Positions 25,736 through 35,409 are shown, counted from the first letter of the stretch. The stretch is 64,000 nucleotides of DNA from Mycobacterium sp. ACS1612 (GCF_001667505.1 NZ_LZHZ01000018.1:205995-269994), one strand, 5' to 3'. Notes: generated by a model from the sequence alone, not told the origin. Numbers and translations are program-made.

Positions 25736-27141
25736 ACCTTCTCGATCACCTCGGTGCTCGCCGCCGCGATCGGCGTGTTGTGCGGCCGGGTGACGATCGG
25801 CCTGCGGGCGGCATGCGAGATGCGCACCAGGATCGCCAGCAACACGTAGTTGGCCAACAGCGACGAACCGCCGTACGACATCCACGGCGTCGTCAATCCG
25901 GTCAGTGGGATCAGCCTGGTGACCCCGCCGACCACGATGAACAGCTGGATCGCCAGCGTGGCCGCCAACCCGGCGGCCAGAAGCTTGCCGAAGCTGTCGC
26001 GCACCGCGATCGCGGTACGCAGTCCGCGGATGATCACGATCGTGTACAGCATCAGCACCGCGGCCAACCCGACCAGACCGAGCTCTTCACCGACCGCGGC
26101 GATGATGAAGTCGGTTGACGCGGCGGGCACGGTACCCGGTTGACCGTTGCCGAGACCGGTGCCGAAGATGCCGCCGGTGGCGAAGCTGAACAGCGACTGC
26201 ACCATCTGATAGCCGGCACCGTCGGGGTCGGCGAACGGGTCGAGCCACGTCTGAACCCGGACCCGGACGTGGTCGAAGATGTAATAGGCGACAACGCTTC
26301 CCGTGGCGAACAGAGCCAGGCCGATGACCACCCAGCTGAACCGGTCGGTGGCCACGTACACCAACACCAGGAACGACGCGTACAACAGCAGCGAGGTGCC
26401 GAGGTCCTTCTCGAACACCATCACGCCGACGGAAGCGATCCAGGCCGCCAGCAGCGGAGCCAGGTCACGCGGCCGGGGCAGGTCCATGCCGAGGAAATGC
26501 TTTCCCGCACTGGTGAACACGCTGCGCTTGGCCACCAGCACCGCGGCGAAGAAGATGAGCAGCAGGATCTTGGAGAACTCCGCGGGCTGAATCGAGAAGC
26601 CGGGCAACTCGATCCAGATCTTCGCGCCGTTCTGCTCCGACATCGAGCGGGGCAGTACAGCGGGAATGACGAGCAGCACCAGACCGGTCACGCCGCAGAC
26701 GTAGCCGTAGCGGGCTAGCATCCGATGGTCGCGCAGGAAGATCACCATCACCGAAAAGCTGATGACACCCACCAGCGTCCACAGCATCTGCTGATTTGCC
26801 GTGCCGCCCAAACCCTTTCCCAGCGGGCCGCCCGCGGCCAGGTCGAGGCGGTGGATCATCACCAGACCGAGGCCGTTGAGCAGCGCGACGACCGGCAGCA
26901 GCAGCGGATCGGCGTACGGGGTGAAGCGCCTGATCGCCAGGTGCGCGCCGGCGAACAGCGCGAGATAGGCCACCGCATATTGGGCGAGGTCCCAGTGCAG
27001 ACCCTGCTCCTGGTTGGCCTCGACGAGAAGCAGGGCCACCGTGGTGATCACCGCCGCGAAGATGAGCAAAAACAGCTCGGCGTTGCGGCGGTTCGGCAGC
27101 GGCGGCATGACGGTGACGGGCGATTGCGGCTGGGTGGTCAT
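25732..27141 (-). CDS. rodA: RodA/FtsW-type peptidoglycan glycosyltransferase (SEDS)
   Basis: A 469-residue SEDS protein with about 12 transmembrane helices. Conserved family segments are PGFSIQPAEFSKILLL, VFEKDLGTSLLLYASFLV, ATGGIFGTGLGNGQPG, and VGGVTRLIPLTGLTTPWMSYGG near the C-terminus. It polymerises lipid II and works with the class B enzyme PbpA encoded directly downstream. The start MTTQPQSPVTVMPPLPNRRN matches mycobacterial RodA. It lies 28 bp after pstP and overlaps pbpA by 4 bp. Confidence 0.96.
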   Translation of the reverse strand: MTTQPQSPVTVMPPLPNRRNAELFLLIFAAVITTVALLLVEANQEQGLHWDLAQYAVAYLALFAGAHLAIRRFTPYADPLLLPVVALLNGLGLVMIHRLDLAAGGPLGKGLGGTANQQMLWTLVGVISFSVMVIFLRDHRMLARYGYVCGVTGLVLLVIPAVLPRSMSEQNGAKIWIELPGFSIQPAEFSKILLLIFFAAVLVAKRSVFTSAGKHFLGMDLPRPRDLAPLLAAWIASVGVMVFEKDLGTSLLLYASFLVLVYVATDRFSWVVIGLALFATGSVVAYYIFDHVRVRVQTWLDPFADPDGAGYQMVQSLFSFATGGIFGTGLGNGQPGTVPAASTDFIIAAVGEELGLVGLAAVLMLYTIVIIRGLRTAIAVRDSFGKLLAAGLAATLAIQLFIVVGGVTRLIPLTGLTTPWMSYGGSSLLANYVLLAILVRISHAARRPIVTRPHNTPIAAASTEVIEKV

Positions 27142-27169
27142 GGCAGGGCTGCCCGTCGTGTTCCGGGCG

Positions 27170-28699
27170 TCATGACACTTCCCGGCAGTTCGTTCCCGGT
27201 TCTGGTGGAGGGGGTGGCAATGCGGTCACGGTCGGCTGCGGGGGCGTCGGCGTAGGTGTGGGCGCGGGCGGCGGAGCGCCGGGCGACGGCGGCGCGGGTG
27301 GCGGCGCGGGAGCGGTGACCGTGGTCGGCGTCTCGGGCTCGGGGGACTCGGGGCTGGACTCGGGAATGCCTGGGACGACCGGGGTTTCGGGCAGATGCGG
27401 CGTCGGCGAGGTGGTGGACTTCGGCGTGCGCGGTGCACAGGTCGGAAGGACCGAGCTGCGGGCGAGCTCCTCGATCTGGGCGATGGCGTCGTCCAGAGAA
27501 CCCGACGGCAGACCGGCCACCACCTGCGCGCGTTCGGAGGGCCGCATGTCGTTGACGCCGAGCATGCGGCAGTCCAGGTTGCTCTTGGACTGCCCGACGC
27601 TGATCAGAGACAACTCGTTTCGGGCGTTGAGACAGCCCAACAGGTAGGGCTCCTGAAGTGCTAAACCCAGAAAGGAGCCCTGAACACCGCGCATGATCGA
27701 CACCGTGCCGTCGTGCTCGGTGACGTAGTAGTTGCTGCGCACGATCTCCCGGCCGACGGCAAGCCCGGCGAGCACAACGAGCACGAGCAGCACCGCCGCG
27801 ATGATCATCCGGCGCCGTGACCGCGGTCGGCGTTGCGGCTCTTCGGGTTGCGGCAGAACGCGTTTGGCCTCGTTGCGGCGCGGATTGAACGCCGACGCCC
27901 GACCGGCCGCCGTGTTCGGCGGCGCGGTCTGATCGTCGTCGCCGGACACCGCGCCTGCGAGGATGGGCTGGGTCTGGCCGTAGTCGTAGTCGACGACGTC
28001 GGCCACCACGACGGTGACGTTGTCGGGGCCGCCGCCTCGCAACGCCAATTCGATGAGCCTGTCCGCACTTTCGGCGACGTCGGGGATCTGCAACGCCTCG
28101 AGGATGGTCTCGTGGCTGACCGGATCGGACAGTCCGTCGGAGCACAACAGGTACCGGTCACCGGCGCGCGCCTCGCGCATGATCAGCGTCGGCTCGACCT
28201 CGTGCCCGGTGAGCGCCCGCATGATCAGCGAGCGCTGCGGATGGCTATGCGCCTCCTCGGCGGTGATGCGGCCCTCGTCGACCAGTGTCTGGACGAACGT
28301 GTCGTCCTTGGTGATCTGGACCAGTTCCCCGTCGCGGAGCAGATAGCCGCGGGAGTCGCCGATGTGCACCAGGCCAAGCCTGTTGCCCGCGAACAGGATT
28401 GCGGTGAGCGTGGTGCCCATGCCCTCCAGCTCGGGATCGGCTTCGACGTGTGCGGCGATCGCCGAGTTGCCCTCGCGGACCGCGGCGTCGAGTTTGGACA
28501 GCAGATCGCCGCCGGGCTCGTCGTCGTCGAGGTGGGCGAGGGCCGCGATGACCAACTGGGAGGCCACCTCACCGGCCGCGTGCCCGCCCATGCCGTCGGC
28601 AAGGGCAAGCAGTCTGGCGCCGGCGTAGACGGAGTCCTCATTGTTGGCGCGGACCAAGCCGCGGTCGCTGCGCGCCGCATATCGCAAAACGAGGGTCAT
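27170..28699 (-). CDS. pstP: PP2C-type Ser/Thr phosphatase PstP
   Basis: A 509-residue membrane phosphatase. The PP2C domain (about 1-235) shows the metal-binding motifs RANNEDSVYAG, LADGMGGHAAGE, VHIGDSRGYLLRDG, LLCSDGLSDPV and GGPDNVTVVVADV. A basic linker, one transmembrane helix (MIIAAVLLVLVVLAGLAVG) and an extracellular domain ending in a long Pro-rich tail follow. PstP reverses PknA/PknB phosphorylation. The Pro-rich tail (about 60 residues, PPAPPSPGAPPP type) is low complexity. Confidence 0.96.
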   Translation of the reverse strand: MTLVLRYAARSDRGLVRANNEDSVYAGARLLALADGMGGHAAGEVASQLVIAALAHLDDDEPGGDLLSKLDAAVREGNSAIAAHVEADPELEGMGTTLTAILFAGNRLGLVHIGDSRGYLLRDGELVQITKDDTFVQTLVDEGRITAEEAHSHPQRSLIMRALTGHEVEPTLIMREARAGDRYLLCSDGLSDPVSHETILEALQIPDVAESADRLIELALRGGGPDNVTVVVADVVDYDYGQTQPILAGAVSGDDDQTAPPNTAAGRASAFNPRRNEAKRVLPQPEEPQRRPRSRRRMIIAAVLLVLVVLAGLAVGREIVRSNYYVTEHDGTVSIMRGVQGSFLGLALQEPYLLGCLNARNELSLISVGQSKSNLDCRMLGVNDMRPSERAQVVAGLPSGSLDDAIAQIEELARSSVLPTCAPRTPKSTTSPTPHLPETPVVPGIPESSPESPEPETPTTVTAPAPPPAPPSPGAPPPAPTPTPTPPQPTVTALPPPPPEPGTNCREVS

Positions 28700-28751
28700 C
28701 TCGCTCTCCCCCTGGCCTTTTGGCCGGGGGTGCCCCCACGCGTGCGCGGCG

Positions 28752-29219
28752 TCACGGGCGCAGCTCGATTACCGTCTTGCCGATTCGAACCGGCGTGCCC
28801 ATCGGAACCCGTACCGCCGTAGTCACCTTCGCCCTGTCAAGGTATGTGCCGTTGGTCGATCCTAGGTCCTCGACATACCATTCCGAGCCTCGTGGCGACA
28901 GCCTGGCGTGCCGGGTCGAGGCGTAGTCGTCGGTGAGCACCAGTGTGGAGTCGTCGGCGCGGCCGATCAGGACGGGCTGTGTGCCCAGCGGGATCCGGGT
29001 ACCGGTCAGCGCGCCCTCGGTCACCACGAGCTGTCGCACCACATTGCGACGGCCCCGGTTGGGCAGCAACGAGCCGCGCAACGCCAGGCCCCGTCGCACC
29101 ATGACCGCTCCGGTCGGCGCATAGATATCGGTCCGCAGGATGCGTAGCACCGACCAGATGAACAACCACAGCAACAACAGGAATCCGACGCGCGTCAGCT
29201 GCAGTACTAACCCCTGCAT
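28752..29219 (-). CDS. fhaB: FHA domain membrane protein FhaB (FipA)
   Basis: A 155-residue protein with an N-terminal transmembrane helix (LTRVGFLLLLWLFIWSVLRIL) and a C-terminal FHA domain. The phosphothreonine-binding residues lie in VLIGRADDSTLVLTD, STRHARLSPRG and DLGSTNGTYLD. Known in M. tuberculosis as FipA, it links PknA-phosphorylated FtsZ and FtsQ during division under stress. It is separated from pstP by 52 bp on the same strand. Confidence 0.93.
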   Translation of the reverse strand: MQGLVLQLTRVGFLLLLWLFIWSVLRILRTDIYAPTGAVMVRRGLALRGSLLPNRGRRNVVRQLVVTEGALTGTRIPLGTQPVLIGRADDSTLVLTDDYASTRHARLSPRGSEWYVEDLGSTNGTYLDRAKVTTAVRVPMGTPVRIGKTVIELRP

Positions 29220-29382
29220 CCGACGTCCTTCCCGTCCCCGTCCCGTACTCGTTCACGTTGCGCCGGCCCGCCGATACGACCCGAGCCACCTTCGGCAACG
29301 TCACGATACTTGGACAGCGATCGACGTGAGGGTGAAGCGTTCGCTTCTCCCGGTCGTCGCCAGCCAGAACCGGGCCGAGCTT

Positions 29383-30795
29383 TCAGTGAACGCGGACGAT
29401 GATCTCAGAGTGGCCCAGGCGGATCACGTCGCCGTCAGCCAGCTGCCACTCCTGCACCGGCGCGTTGTTCACCGTGGTGCCGTTGGTCGAGTTGAGGTCT
29501 GACAGCAGCGCCACCTGGCCGTCCCACCGGATCTCCAGATGGCGACGCGACACCCCGGTGTCGGGCAGCCGGAACTGGGCGTCCTGGCCACGGCCGATCA
29601 CGTTGGCGCCCTCGCGCAGCTGATACGTGCGGCCGCTGCCGTCGTCGAGTTGCAGAGTGACCGACGTCGCACCCGTCGTCCCGTAGTCGCCCTGACCGTA
29701 ACCGCCGTATCCGGCCGGCTGGCCCTGCTGGCCGTAGTCATATCCGCCACCGCCGGCGGGCTCGGCATAACCCGGCTCCGCGTAGCCCGCGCCGGCAGGC
29801 GGCTCGCCGTAGCGGCCGTAATCCTGCTGGCCGCCATAACCGGCGTCCTGCCGGCCGTAGGCCTGTCCGCCGTACCCACCCTGATCGGGGTAGCCGCCCT
29901 GATCCGGGTAGCCGCCCTGGTCTGGATACGCCGGGCGCGGCTCCTGGCGGCCGTAGCCGCCGTCGGCCTGTCGGCCGTAGTCGTAGTCACCGGCGGGCGG
30001 GCCATAGCCGGGCTGGCCGCCCTGCGGCGGGCCATAGCCGGACTGGCCCCCGGGCGGCTGGCGGTAGCCCTGGTCCGGGTAGCCGCCCTGCTGAGGCGGG
30101 CCGTATCCGGCCGGCGGGCGCTGCTCGTAGGACGGCGGCGGGTAGCCGCCCTGGTCCGGGTAACCACCCTGATCGGGGTAGCCGCCCTGATCAGGATAGC
30201 CGGGCCGAGGGGGATAGCCCTGGTCGCCCTGCTGCGGGTAGCCGCCCTCTTGAGGCGGATACTGGCCGCGATCGTCCGGACGGCCGTATCGCTCGTCGTA
30301 GTACTCGTCGGCAGGCCGCCCCTGTCCCTGGCCGCGGTAACTGGGATTGTCGCTCATCGCTGGTACTCCTGGTTCTGCGTAGGACGCACGGTCTGGTGGT
30401 GGGGCGGTTTCGCCTCTGGTCGTATCGGGGTTGACCGCTCCACGCGCGCGAAACTGTCCGGTGTGCAGGTTCGGTGATGCCTCGAATCTGACGACAACAT
30501 CACCATACGTTTGCCATCCCTGCTCATGGATGTATCCCTCCAAGTGCTTGGCGAACGTTGATGACGTGAGGTCGGGGTCGGCGCTCACTTTCTGATAGTC
30601 AGGCACACTGAGGGTAATGACGTAGTCGTTTGGCGCCAAAATACGGCCACCGAGCACTTCGCGCGCGTTGGCGTCGGCCTCACGCCGCAGCATGGCTTCG
30701 ACTTCCTGCGGCACAATCGATCCGCCGAACACTCGGGCGAAGGCGTCGCCGACAGTCGATTCGAGTTTGCGTTCGATGCGGTCGACCAGACCCAT
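29383..30795 (-). CDS. fhaA: FHA domain protein FhaA (DUF3662-FHA) with Gly-Tyr-Pro repeat linker
   Basis: A 470-residue cytoplasmic protein, first gene of the kinase cluster. The N-terminal DUF3662 domain (about 1-115; [32 protein letters not shown] region) is followed by a long Gly/Tyr/Pro/Gln-rich linker with repeats of GGYPDQ (about 170-370). The C-terminal FHA domain carries [28 protein letters not shown] and [12 protein letters not shown]. FhaA binds phosphorylated PknB and the pseudokinase domain of MviN, restraining peptidoglycan synthesis. The linker is much longer and more repetitive than the bare domains need and is encoded by tandem DNA repeats. Confidence 0.95.
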   Translation of the reverse strand: MGLVDRIERKLESTVGDAFARVFGGSIVPQEVEAMLRREADANAREVLGGRILAPNDYVITLSVPDYQKVSADPDLTSSTFAKHLEGYIHEQGWQTYGDVVVRFEASPNLHTGQFRARGAVNPDTTRGETAPPPDRASYAEPGVPAMSDNPSYRGQGQGRPADEYYDERYGRPDDRGQYPPQEGGYPQQGDQGYPPRPGYPDQGGYPDQGGYPDQGGYPPPSYEQRPPAGYGPPQQGGYPDQGYRQPPGGQSGYGPPQGGQPGYGPPAGDYDYGRQADGGYGRQEPRPAYPDQGGYPDQGGYPDQGGYGGQAYGRQDAGYGGQQDYGRYGEPPAGAGYAEPGYAEPAGGGGYDYGQQGQPAGYGGYGQGDYGTTGATSVTLQLDDGSGRTYQLREGANVIGRGQDAQFRLPDTGVSRRHLEIRWDGQVALLSDLNSTNGTTVNNAPVQEWQLADGDVIRLGHSEIIVRVH

Positions 30796-31055
30796 ATCAC
30801 CGCCCGCCTCACTCGTAGTTGTCCGTCAGCCCTGCCCACGGGCCGGTGCGCCAGCGTGTCGCCTGGGCACTTGACTTATCTGCATGGTATCGGCCGAGTG
30901 CGTCGCAGCGGGACCAACAGAATTCTGAGAATCGAATTGATGCAGGTCACGTAGCCTGATCGTGATGCGTTCACAACGTATTGGCAGGGGCAGCGGGGCG
31001 GATCGGTACGGTTGGGGGACCGGGTGCTGACCGTGATAGGCTCCCCCGGTTGTTG
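30796..31055. other. Intergenic region upstream of fhaA and leuT
   Basis: These 260 bases contain the promoter of the fhaA-pknB cluster (minus strand) and of tRNA-Leu (plus strand). I see no additional gene and cannot name exact boxes. Confidence 0.4.
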
Positions 31056-31138
31056 GGGCGAGTGGCGGAATGGCAGACGCGCTGGCTTCAGGTGCCAGTG
31101 TCCTTCGGGACGTGGGGGTTCAAGTCCCCCTTCGCCCA
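31056..31138 (+). tRNA. leuT: tRNA-Leu (anticodon CAG)
   Basis: An 83-nt class II tRNA. The acceptor GGGCGAG pairs with TTCGCCC. The anticodon stem CTGGC/GCCAG encloses TTCAGGT with CAG in the middle. A long variable arm (TGTCCTTCGGGACG) and the T-arm GGGGGTTCAAGTCCCCC follow, then discriminator A and genomic CA. It sits just after fhaA as leuT does in M. tuberculosis. Confidence 0.95.
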
Positions 31139-31149
31139 CAAATCGAAAT

Positions 31150-31181
31150 GAGGCGGGCCGCCCAAATGGGTGGCTCGCCTC
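31150..31181 (+). terminator. Terminator of leuT
   Basis: GAGGCGGGCCGCCC pairs with GGGTGGCTCGCCTC (two G-T-type mismatches) around AAAT and is followed by GTTTATT. It starts 12 bases after the tRNA. Confidence 0.75.
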
Positions 31182-31265
31182 GTTTATTCGCCAATCCCTT
31201 CCAATGTCTCCGGACACCTGTCGGAGGCCGTTGTATTTCGACTCAGGCACGGTAGCTTTTTGCGA

Positions 31266-32447
31266 ATGCGGCACGCATATATCGCTTTTCTGTCGGCTGT
31301 CCTGTTGACCGCGGCGTGCTCCTCGACCGTCGACGGCTCGGCGGTCAAGCCGTCAGACGTGGCGGCCGGGCCGACCGTCGACATCAGCAAGCTCGACGTC
31401 GGACCGTATCCGACGCAGCCCAGCCAGCCGCTGGGGGTGACGGGTGACGCCGACCGGGGCGTGTTCGTCGAATCGCAGCGGATGGCCAACAACGTCATCG
31501 GCCCGTGGGAGGTCGACCCCGCCATCACCGATTGGTTCGGCTTCGGCGCCACGGTGCTGCCCAACGTCGGCGCGCTGGCCCAAATCGGCCCCGAGACGTT
31601 CGCGGCGGCGGCCAGCCAGCACGGCTTCATCAACGGCTTCGCGTCGGCGCGGACCCAGGACGGCCAGAAGATCCTGCTGAACGCGGTGTTGCGGTTCGCA
31701 GACAACGACTCCGCCGCCGCAGCCGCCGGTGAGTTCGGCGATATCGCGGCCAAGACAGGCGACGGCGTGCAGTCTGCACAGATTCCGGGGCATCCGGACA
31801 CGAAGGCGGCGAGCTACACCCAGACCGAGGGGTCGACCGGTAAGAAGTGGAACGCGGTGCGCGCGTTCACCGCGCACGGGCAGTACGTGTTCATGCAACT
31901 CGCGCAGGCGGCCGACAGCATGGACACCGCCGTCGGAATGGTGAGCAAGACCGTCGACCTGCAAGGCCCGGCGATCGACCAGTTCCGCGCGACCGATCCG
32001 TCCGAATTCGCCGACATCTCATTGGATCCGACCGGGCTGCTGGCGCGCACGCTGCCGGTTCCCGAGAAGGACGCCACCCCGATCCAGAACGCCACGTACG
32101 AACAGCGCGGCGCACTGCAGTTCCAATCGGATCCGGCCCGTTCGGCGAAGTTGTTCGCCGACATCGGCATGGACCTCGCGGCGATGGCGAAGACAAACGT
32201 CTATCAGACCAAGGATCCCGCAGGCGCGGCCAAGATCGTCGATGGCTTCTACGCCGAATTGCAGCCGACGTCGCAACCGGCTAAGCCCGTCAACAATCTG
32301 CCGGACAGTCGCTGCCTGCAATTGCAGGACAAGACCTTCTACTGCCTGGGCGCGGCGGACAAATACGCCATCGAGACCACGGCGGACAACCTGCTCGACG
32401 CCCAGCAGCAGGTCGCCGCGCAGTACGCGATGTTGTTGAACAGCTAG
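31266..32447 (+). CDS. Mycobacterial lipoprotein
   Basis: A 393-residue exported lipoprotein. It starts MRHAYIAFLSAVLLTAAC with lipobox LTAAC, so Cys18 would be acylated, followed by SSTVDGSAV. The mature protein belongs to a family of mycobacterial lipoproteins of about 380 residues with a repeated two-domain layout (VESQRMANNVIGPWEVDP, LRFADNDSAAAAAGEFGDIA, TAHGQYVFMQLAQAAD). Cysteines near the end (SRCLQLQDKTFYCLG) may pair. The start at ATG 31266 has no clear ribosome binding site. It ends in a CTAG overlap with the convergent tetR-type gene. Function unknown. Confidence 0.8.
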   Translation: MRHAYIAFLSAVLLTAACSSTVDGSAVKPSDVAAGPTVDISKLDVGPYPTQPSQPLGVTGDADRGVFVESQRMANNVIGPWEVDPAITDWFGFGATVLPNVGALAQIGPETFAAAASQHGFINGFASARTQDGQKILLNAVLRFADNDSAAAAAGEFGDIAAKTGDGVQSAQIPGHPDTKAASYTQTEGSTGKKWNAVRAFTAHGQYVFMQLAQAADSMDTAVGMVSKTVDLQGPAIDQFRATDPSEFADISLDPTGLLARTLPVPEKDATPIQNATYEQRGALQFQSDPARSAKLFADIGMDLAAMAKTNVYQTKDPAGAAKIVDGFYAELQPTSQPAKPVNNLPDSRCLQLQDKTFYCLGAADKYAIETTADNLLDAQQQVAAQYAMLLNS

Positions 32448-33022
32448 TCGAGCACACCCCGCAGCACCAGTTCGCTCAGTTCCTTGGCCGCCGTGTCGAC
32501 GTCATTGATGCGGCGCACGCAGACCGCATACCAGGCGGCGCCGGCGATCGCGTCCATGATGGTGTCGGCGCTGATGCCGGGACGCGCGACGCCGTCGGCG
32601 ACCGCCGCGTCGACACGATCGGCGAGTTGACTGCGCGCGGTGGCCTCCAGCCGGTCGCTGAGCACCCGCCGCATCCGGCGGTCCGCGCGTAAGTCGTTGA
32701 GCAGTCCGGGAATTGACTCACGCACCGCGGGATCACCGTACATGCGCAGCGCGCCGCGGCATAACCGGGTGATCTCGGCGGCGAAGTCGACTTCCGGCGG
32801 TTCGGGCCCCAGATCGGGAAACAGCGCCTCGTGCACCAATTGCGCCTTCGAACTCCACCGCCGGTAGACGGCGGGCCTGCTGACGCCCGCGGTGGTGGCG
32901 ATCAGATCGATGGTGGTGGCGGCGTACCCACGTTCGACCAGCAGCCCGCGGGTGGCGGCCAGTACGGAGGTGTCGATCGACGGGTCACGGCGCGAACCCT
33001 GACGGCGATGTCGGCTCTCCAT
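32444..33022 (-). CDS. TetR/AcrR-family transcriptional regulator
   Basis: A 192-residue regulator. The N-terminal HTH shows LLVERGYAATTIDLIATTAGVSRPAVYRRWSSKAQLV-type spacing (about 25-62). The C-terminal ligand domain (TetR_C type; LLNDLRADRRMRRVLSDRL, then AIAGAAWYAVCVRRIND) is helical. It is divergent from the molybdopterin oxidoreductase gene, with a large palindrome between them, so it probably represses itself and perhaps that gene. Ligand unknown. Confidence 0.88.
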   Translation of the reverse strand: MESRHRRQGSRRDPSIDTSVLAATRGLLVERGYAATTIDLIATTAGVSRPAVYRRWSSKAQLVHEALFPDLGPEPPEVDFAAEITRLCRGALRMYGDPAVRESIPGLLNDLRADRRMRRVLSDRLEATARSQLADRVDAAVADGVARPGISADTIMDAIAGAAWYAVCVRRINDVDTAAKELSELVLRGVLD

Positions 33023-33076
33023 TCGCCTCCCGTCGTCCGCATTTGTCGTTACAGTGTGTCACAACAAAGCCGCCGG

Positions 33077-33134
33077 CGAACGTGGGTTACCCGCACGCTT
33101 TGAGGCCCGCAACCGTGCGGGTAACCCACGTTCG
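33077..33134. repeat. Perfect 21-bp inverted repeat between tetR-type and oxidoreductase genes
   Basis: CGAACGTGGGTTACCCGCACG (21 bp, 33077-33097; its first 20 bases end in CAC) is exactly the reverse complement of the bases at 33114-33134, across 16 bp. It lies in the 133-bp divergent region. It may be the TetR operator, a strong RNA hairpin in the oxidoreductase leader, or a dispersed palindromic repeat. Confidence 0.8.
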
Positions 33135-33155
33135 GCGCAGAAGCAGGAGGTCGCG

Positions 33156-35399
33156 ATGACCGAAACGTTGGCAGGCGTCGGCGAGGACGGCCGGCACCTC
33201 TACACCTGTCCGCTGTGTGAAGCCATGTGCGGCTTGGAGATTCGAGTCGCCGACGGTCGCGTCGCGAGCATCCGGGGGAACAGGGACGACACCTGGAGTC
33301 GTGGGCACATCTGCCCCAAGGGCGCCACCCTGGGCGCGGTGCACGAGGACCCCGACCGGATCCGCCGCCCGATGATCAAGGTCGACGGCCAGTGGCAGGA
33401 GGTCAGCTGGGACGAGGCGTTCCGGCGGTGCACCGAACTGCTCGCGCCGGTGATCGAGAAGCACGGCATCGGCGCGGTCACCTGCTACACCGGCAACCCG
33501 TTGGCGCACTCGTTCTCGTTGGGCCGCTACACCGGTGTGCTACTTGGCATGTCGGGCATCCCGCTGTCCTATTCGCCGGGCACCGTCGACCAGTGGCCCA
33601 AGAACCTGTCGTCGCACCTGATGTACGGCGGATGGTGGACGTTCCCGGTGCCCGACATCGAACGCACCGATCTGCTGATCGTGATGGGCGCCAACCCCGC
33701 CGCCTCGCAGGGATCACTGCTGGCGGCGCCCGACGTGATGGCCATCATCGACGGAATCCGCAAGCGCGGCAATGTGATTGTGATCGACCCCGTGCGTACC
33801 GCCACCGCCGCGCGCGCCGACGAGTGGCTGCCGATCACCCCCGGCACGGATGCGGCGCTGCTGTTGGCGGTCGCGCACACGCTGTTCGCCGAGGATTTGG
33901 TTGATCTCGGCGCGGTAGCACCACACGTCGACGGCGTCGATCAGATGCGGGAGGCGGCCGCCGACTGGTCGCCGGAGCGCGTCGCCCCGGTCACGGGCAT
34001 CGCCGCCGACCGCATCCGCGAACTGGCACGCGAACTCGCAACCACGGAGCGCGCCGTCGTCTACGGCCGAATTGGGTTGTGCAACCAAGAGTTCGGCAGT
34101 TTGGCCAGCTGGCTTGTCGACGTGGTCAACATCCTCACCGGCCATTTCGACGTCGTGGGCGGTGCGATGTTCCCGCGTGCCGCGGCGTGGTCGGTCACGG
34201 TGCAGCCGATACCGGGCCTTGAGGACGGTGTGCCGGACTTCGGCCGGTACCGCACCCGGGTGCGCGGCGCCAAGGAGGTGCTCGGGCAGGTGCCGGTGTC
34301 GTGTCTGGCCGAGGAGATCGCGACGCCGGGGGAGGGGCAGATCAAGGCGCTGATCACCGTTGCGGGCAACCCGGTGTTGTCGACGCCTGCGGGCCACAAA
34401 CTCGACGAGGTGCTCCCGGCGCTCGACGCGATGATCTCCGTCGACCTGTGGCTCAACGAGACCACCCGACATGCCGACGTGATCCTGCCCGCGCCGTCGC
34501 CGCTCGAACAACCGCACCACGACGACCTCATCCTCAACTTCGCCATCAACAGCATCACCAACTACTCGCCGCCGGTGTTCAAGCGGCCCGATCCGGACGC
34601 GCCGGAGGAGTGGGAGATCCTGATCCGACTGACCGGCTTGTGCACCGGCACGCCCGCCGAGGACGTCGACGTCGCCGCCATCGACGACGGCTTCTTCGAC
34701 TACATGGCGTTCACCGTCGGGCTCGACGGCGCCGAGATCCGCAAGCACTACCAACGCGGCGGACCCGAGCGGATTCTCGACCTCACGCTGCGCACCGGGC
34801 CGTTCGGCGACCGCTACGGCGAGCACCCCGAAGGACTGACGCTGGAAAAGCTGAAGGCATACCCCGACGGCATCAACTTCGGGCCGATGGTGCCGCGGGT
34901 GCCCGAGGTGCTGGGCACCGCCGACGGCAAGATCCGGTTGGCGCCGCAGTATCTGCTCGACGACCTGCCTAGGCTCGCGGACCGACTCGACCGCGCGCCG
35001 GAGGAGTTGGTGCTGGTCAGCAGGCGGCATCTGCGCTCCAACAACTCGTGGCTGCACAACGTCGGGCCGCTGATGAAGGGCAAGGACCGCTGCACGCTGC
35101 TGATGCATGACGACGACGCGACGAAACGTGGAGTGGCAACCGGCGACACCGTGACCGTCACCTCGTCGGCCGGGCAGATCGAGGTGCCCGTCGAAGTGAC
35201 CGACGCGATCATGCCGGGGGTGGTGTCGATGCCGCACGGTTGGGGCCACGGTAAGCCCGGCACCCGGATGTCGATCGCCAACGCATCGCCGGGTGTGAAC
35301 ACAAACGTCCTGTCGCCGCCGACGTTCGTCGACGAACCGTCTGGCAACGGTGCGCTGAACGGTATCCCCGTTACGGTCACCTCGGTGGACGCCTGGTAG
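33156..35399 (+). CDS. Molybdopterin-dependent oxidoreductase with N-terminal [4Fe-4S] site
   Basis: A 747-residue member of the DMSO-reductase/formate dehydrogenase superfamily. The N-terminal cluster motif is CPLCEAMCGLEI with the fourth Cys in HICPKGA (about 16-55). Molybdopterin-binding segments include LIVMGANPAASQGS, VIVIDPVRTATAARADEW and PGTDAALLLAVAHTL. The C-terminal dinucleotide-binding domain contains LVSRRHLRSNNSWLHN and VVSMPHGWGHGKPG. No signal peptide or twin-arginine motif is seen, so it is cytoplasmic. Partner electron-transfer subunits are not adjacent, so the substrate is unknown. The ATG at 33156 has AGGAGG upstream. Related actinobacterial proteins are annotated as generic molybdopterin oxidoreductases. 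Confidence 0.88.
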   Translation: MTETLAGVGEDGRHLYTCPLCEAMCGLEIRVADGRVASIRGNRDDTWSRGHICPKGATLGAVHEDPDRIRRPMIKVDGQWQEVSWDEAFRRCTELLAPVIEKHGIGAVTCYTGNPLAHSFSLGRYTGVLLGMSGIPLSYSPGTVDQWPKNLSSHLMYGGWWTFPVPDIERTDLLIVMGANPAASQGSLLAAPDVMAIIDGIRKRGNVIVIDPVRTATAARADEWLPITPGTDAALLLAVAHTLFAEDLVDLGAVAPHVDGVDQMREAAADWSPERVAPVTGIAADRIRELARELATTERAVVYGRIGLCNQEFGSLASWLVDVVNILTGHFDVVGGAMFPRAAAWSVTVQPIPGLEDGVPDFGRYRTRVRGAKEVLGQVPVSCLAEEIATPGEGQIKALITVAGNPVLSTPAGHKLDEVLPALDAMISVDLWLNETTRHADVILPAPSPLEQPHHDDLILNFAINSITNYSPPVFKRPDPDAPEEWEILIRLTGLCTGTPAEDVDVAAIDDGFFDYMAFTVGLDGAEIRKHYQRGGPERILDLTLRTGPFGDRYGEHPEGLTLEKLKAYPDGINFGPMVPRVPEVLGTADGKIRLAPQYLLDDLPRLADRLDRAPEELVLVSRRHLRSNNSWLHNVGPLMKGKDRCTLLMHDDDATKRGVATGDTVTVTSSAGQIEVPVEVTDAIMPGVVSMPHGWGHGKPGTRMSIANASPGVNTNVLSPPTFVDEPSGNGALNGIPVTVTSVDAW

Positions 35400-35409
35400 G
35401 GATGTAGCC

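Noticed and set aside
29820..30260. Short tandem DNA repeats resembling a CRISPR or satellite array
   Set aside because: They are in frame within fhaA and encode GGYPDQ units; there are no spacers and no cas genes.
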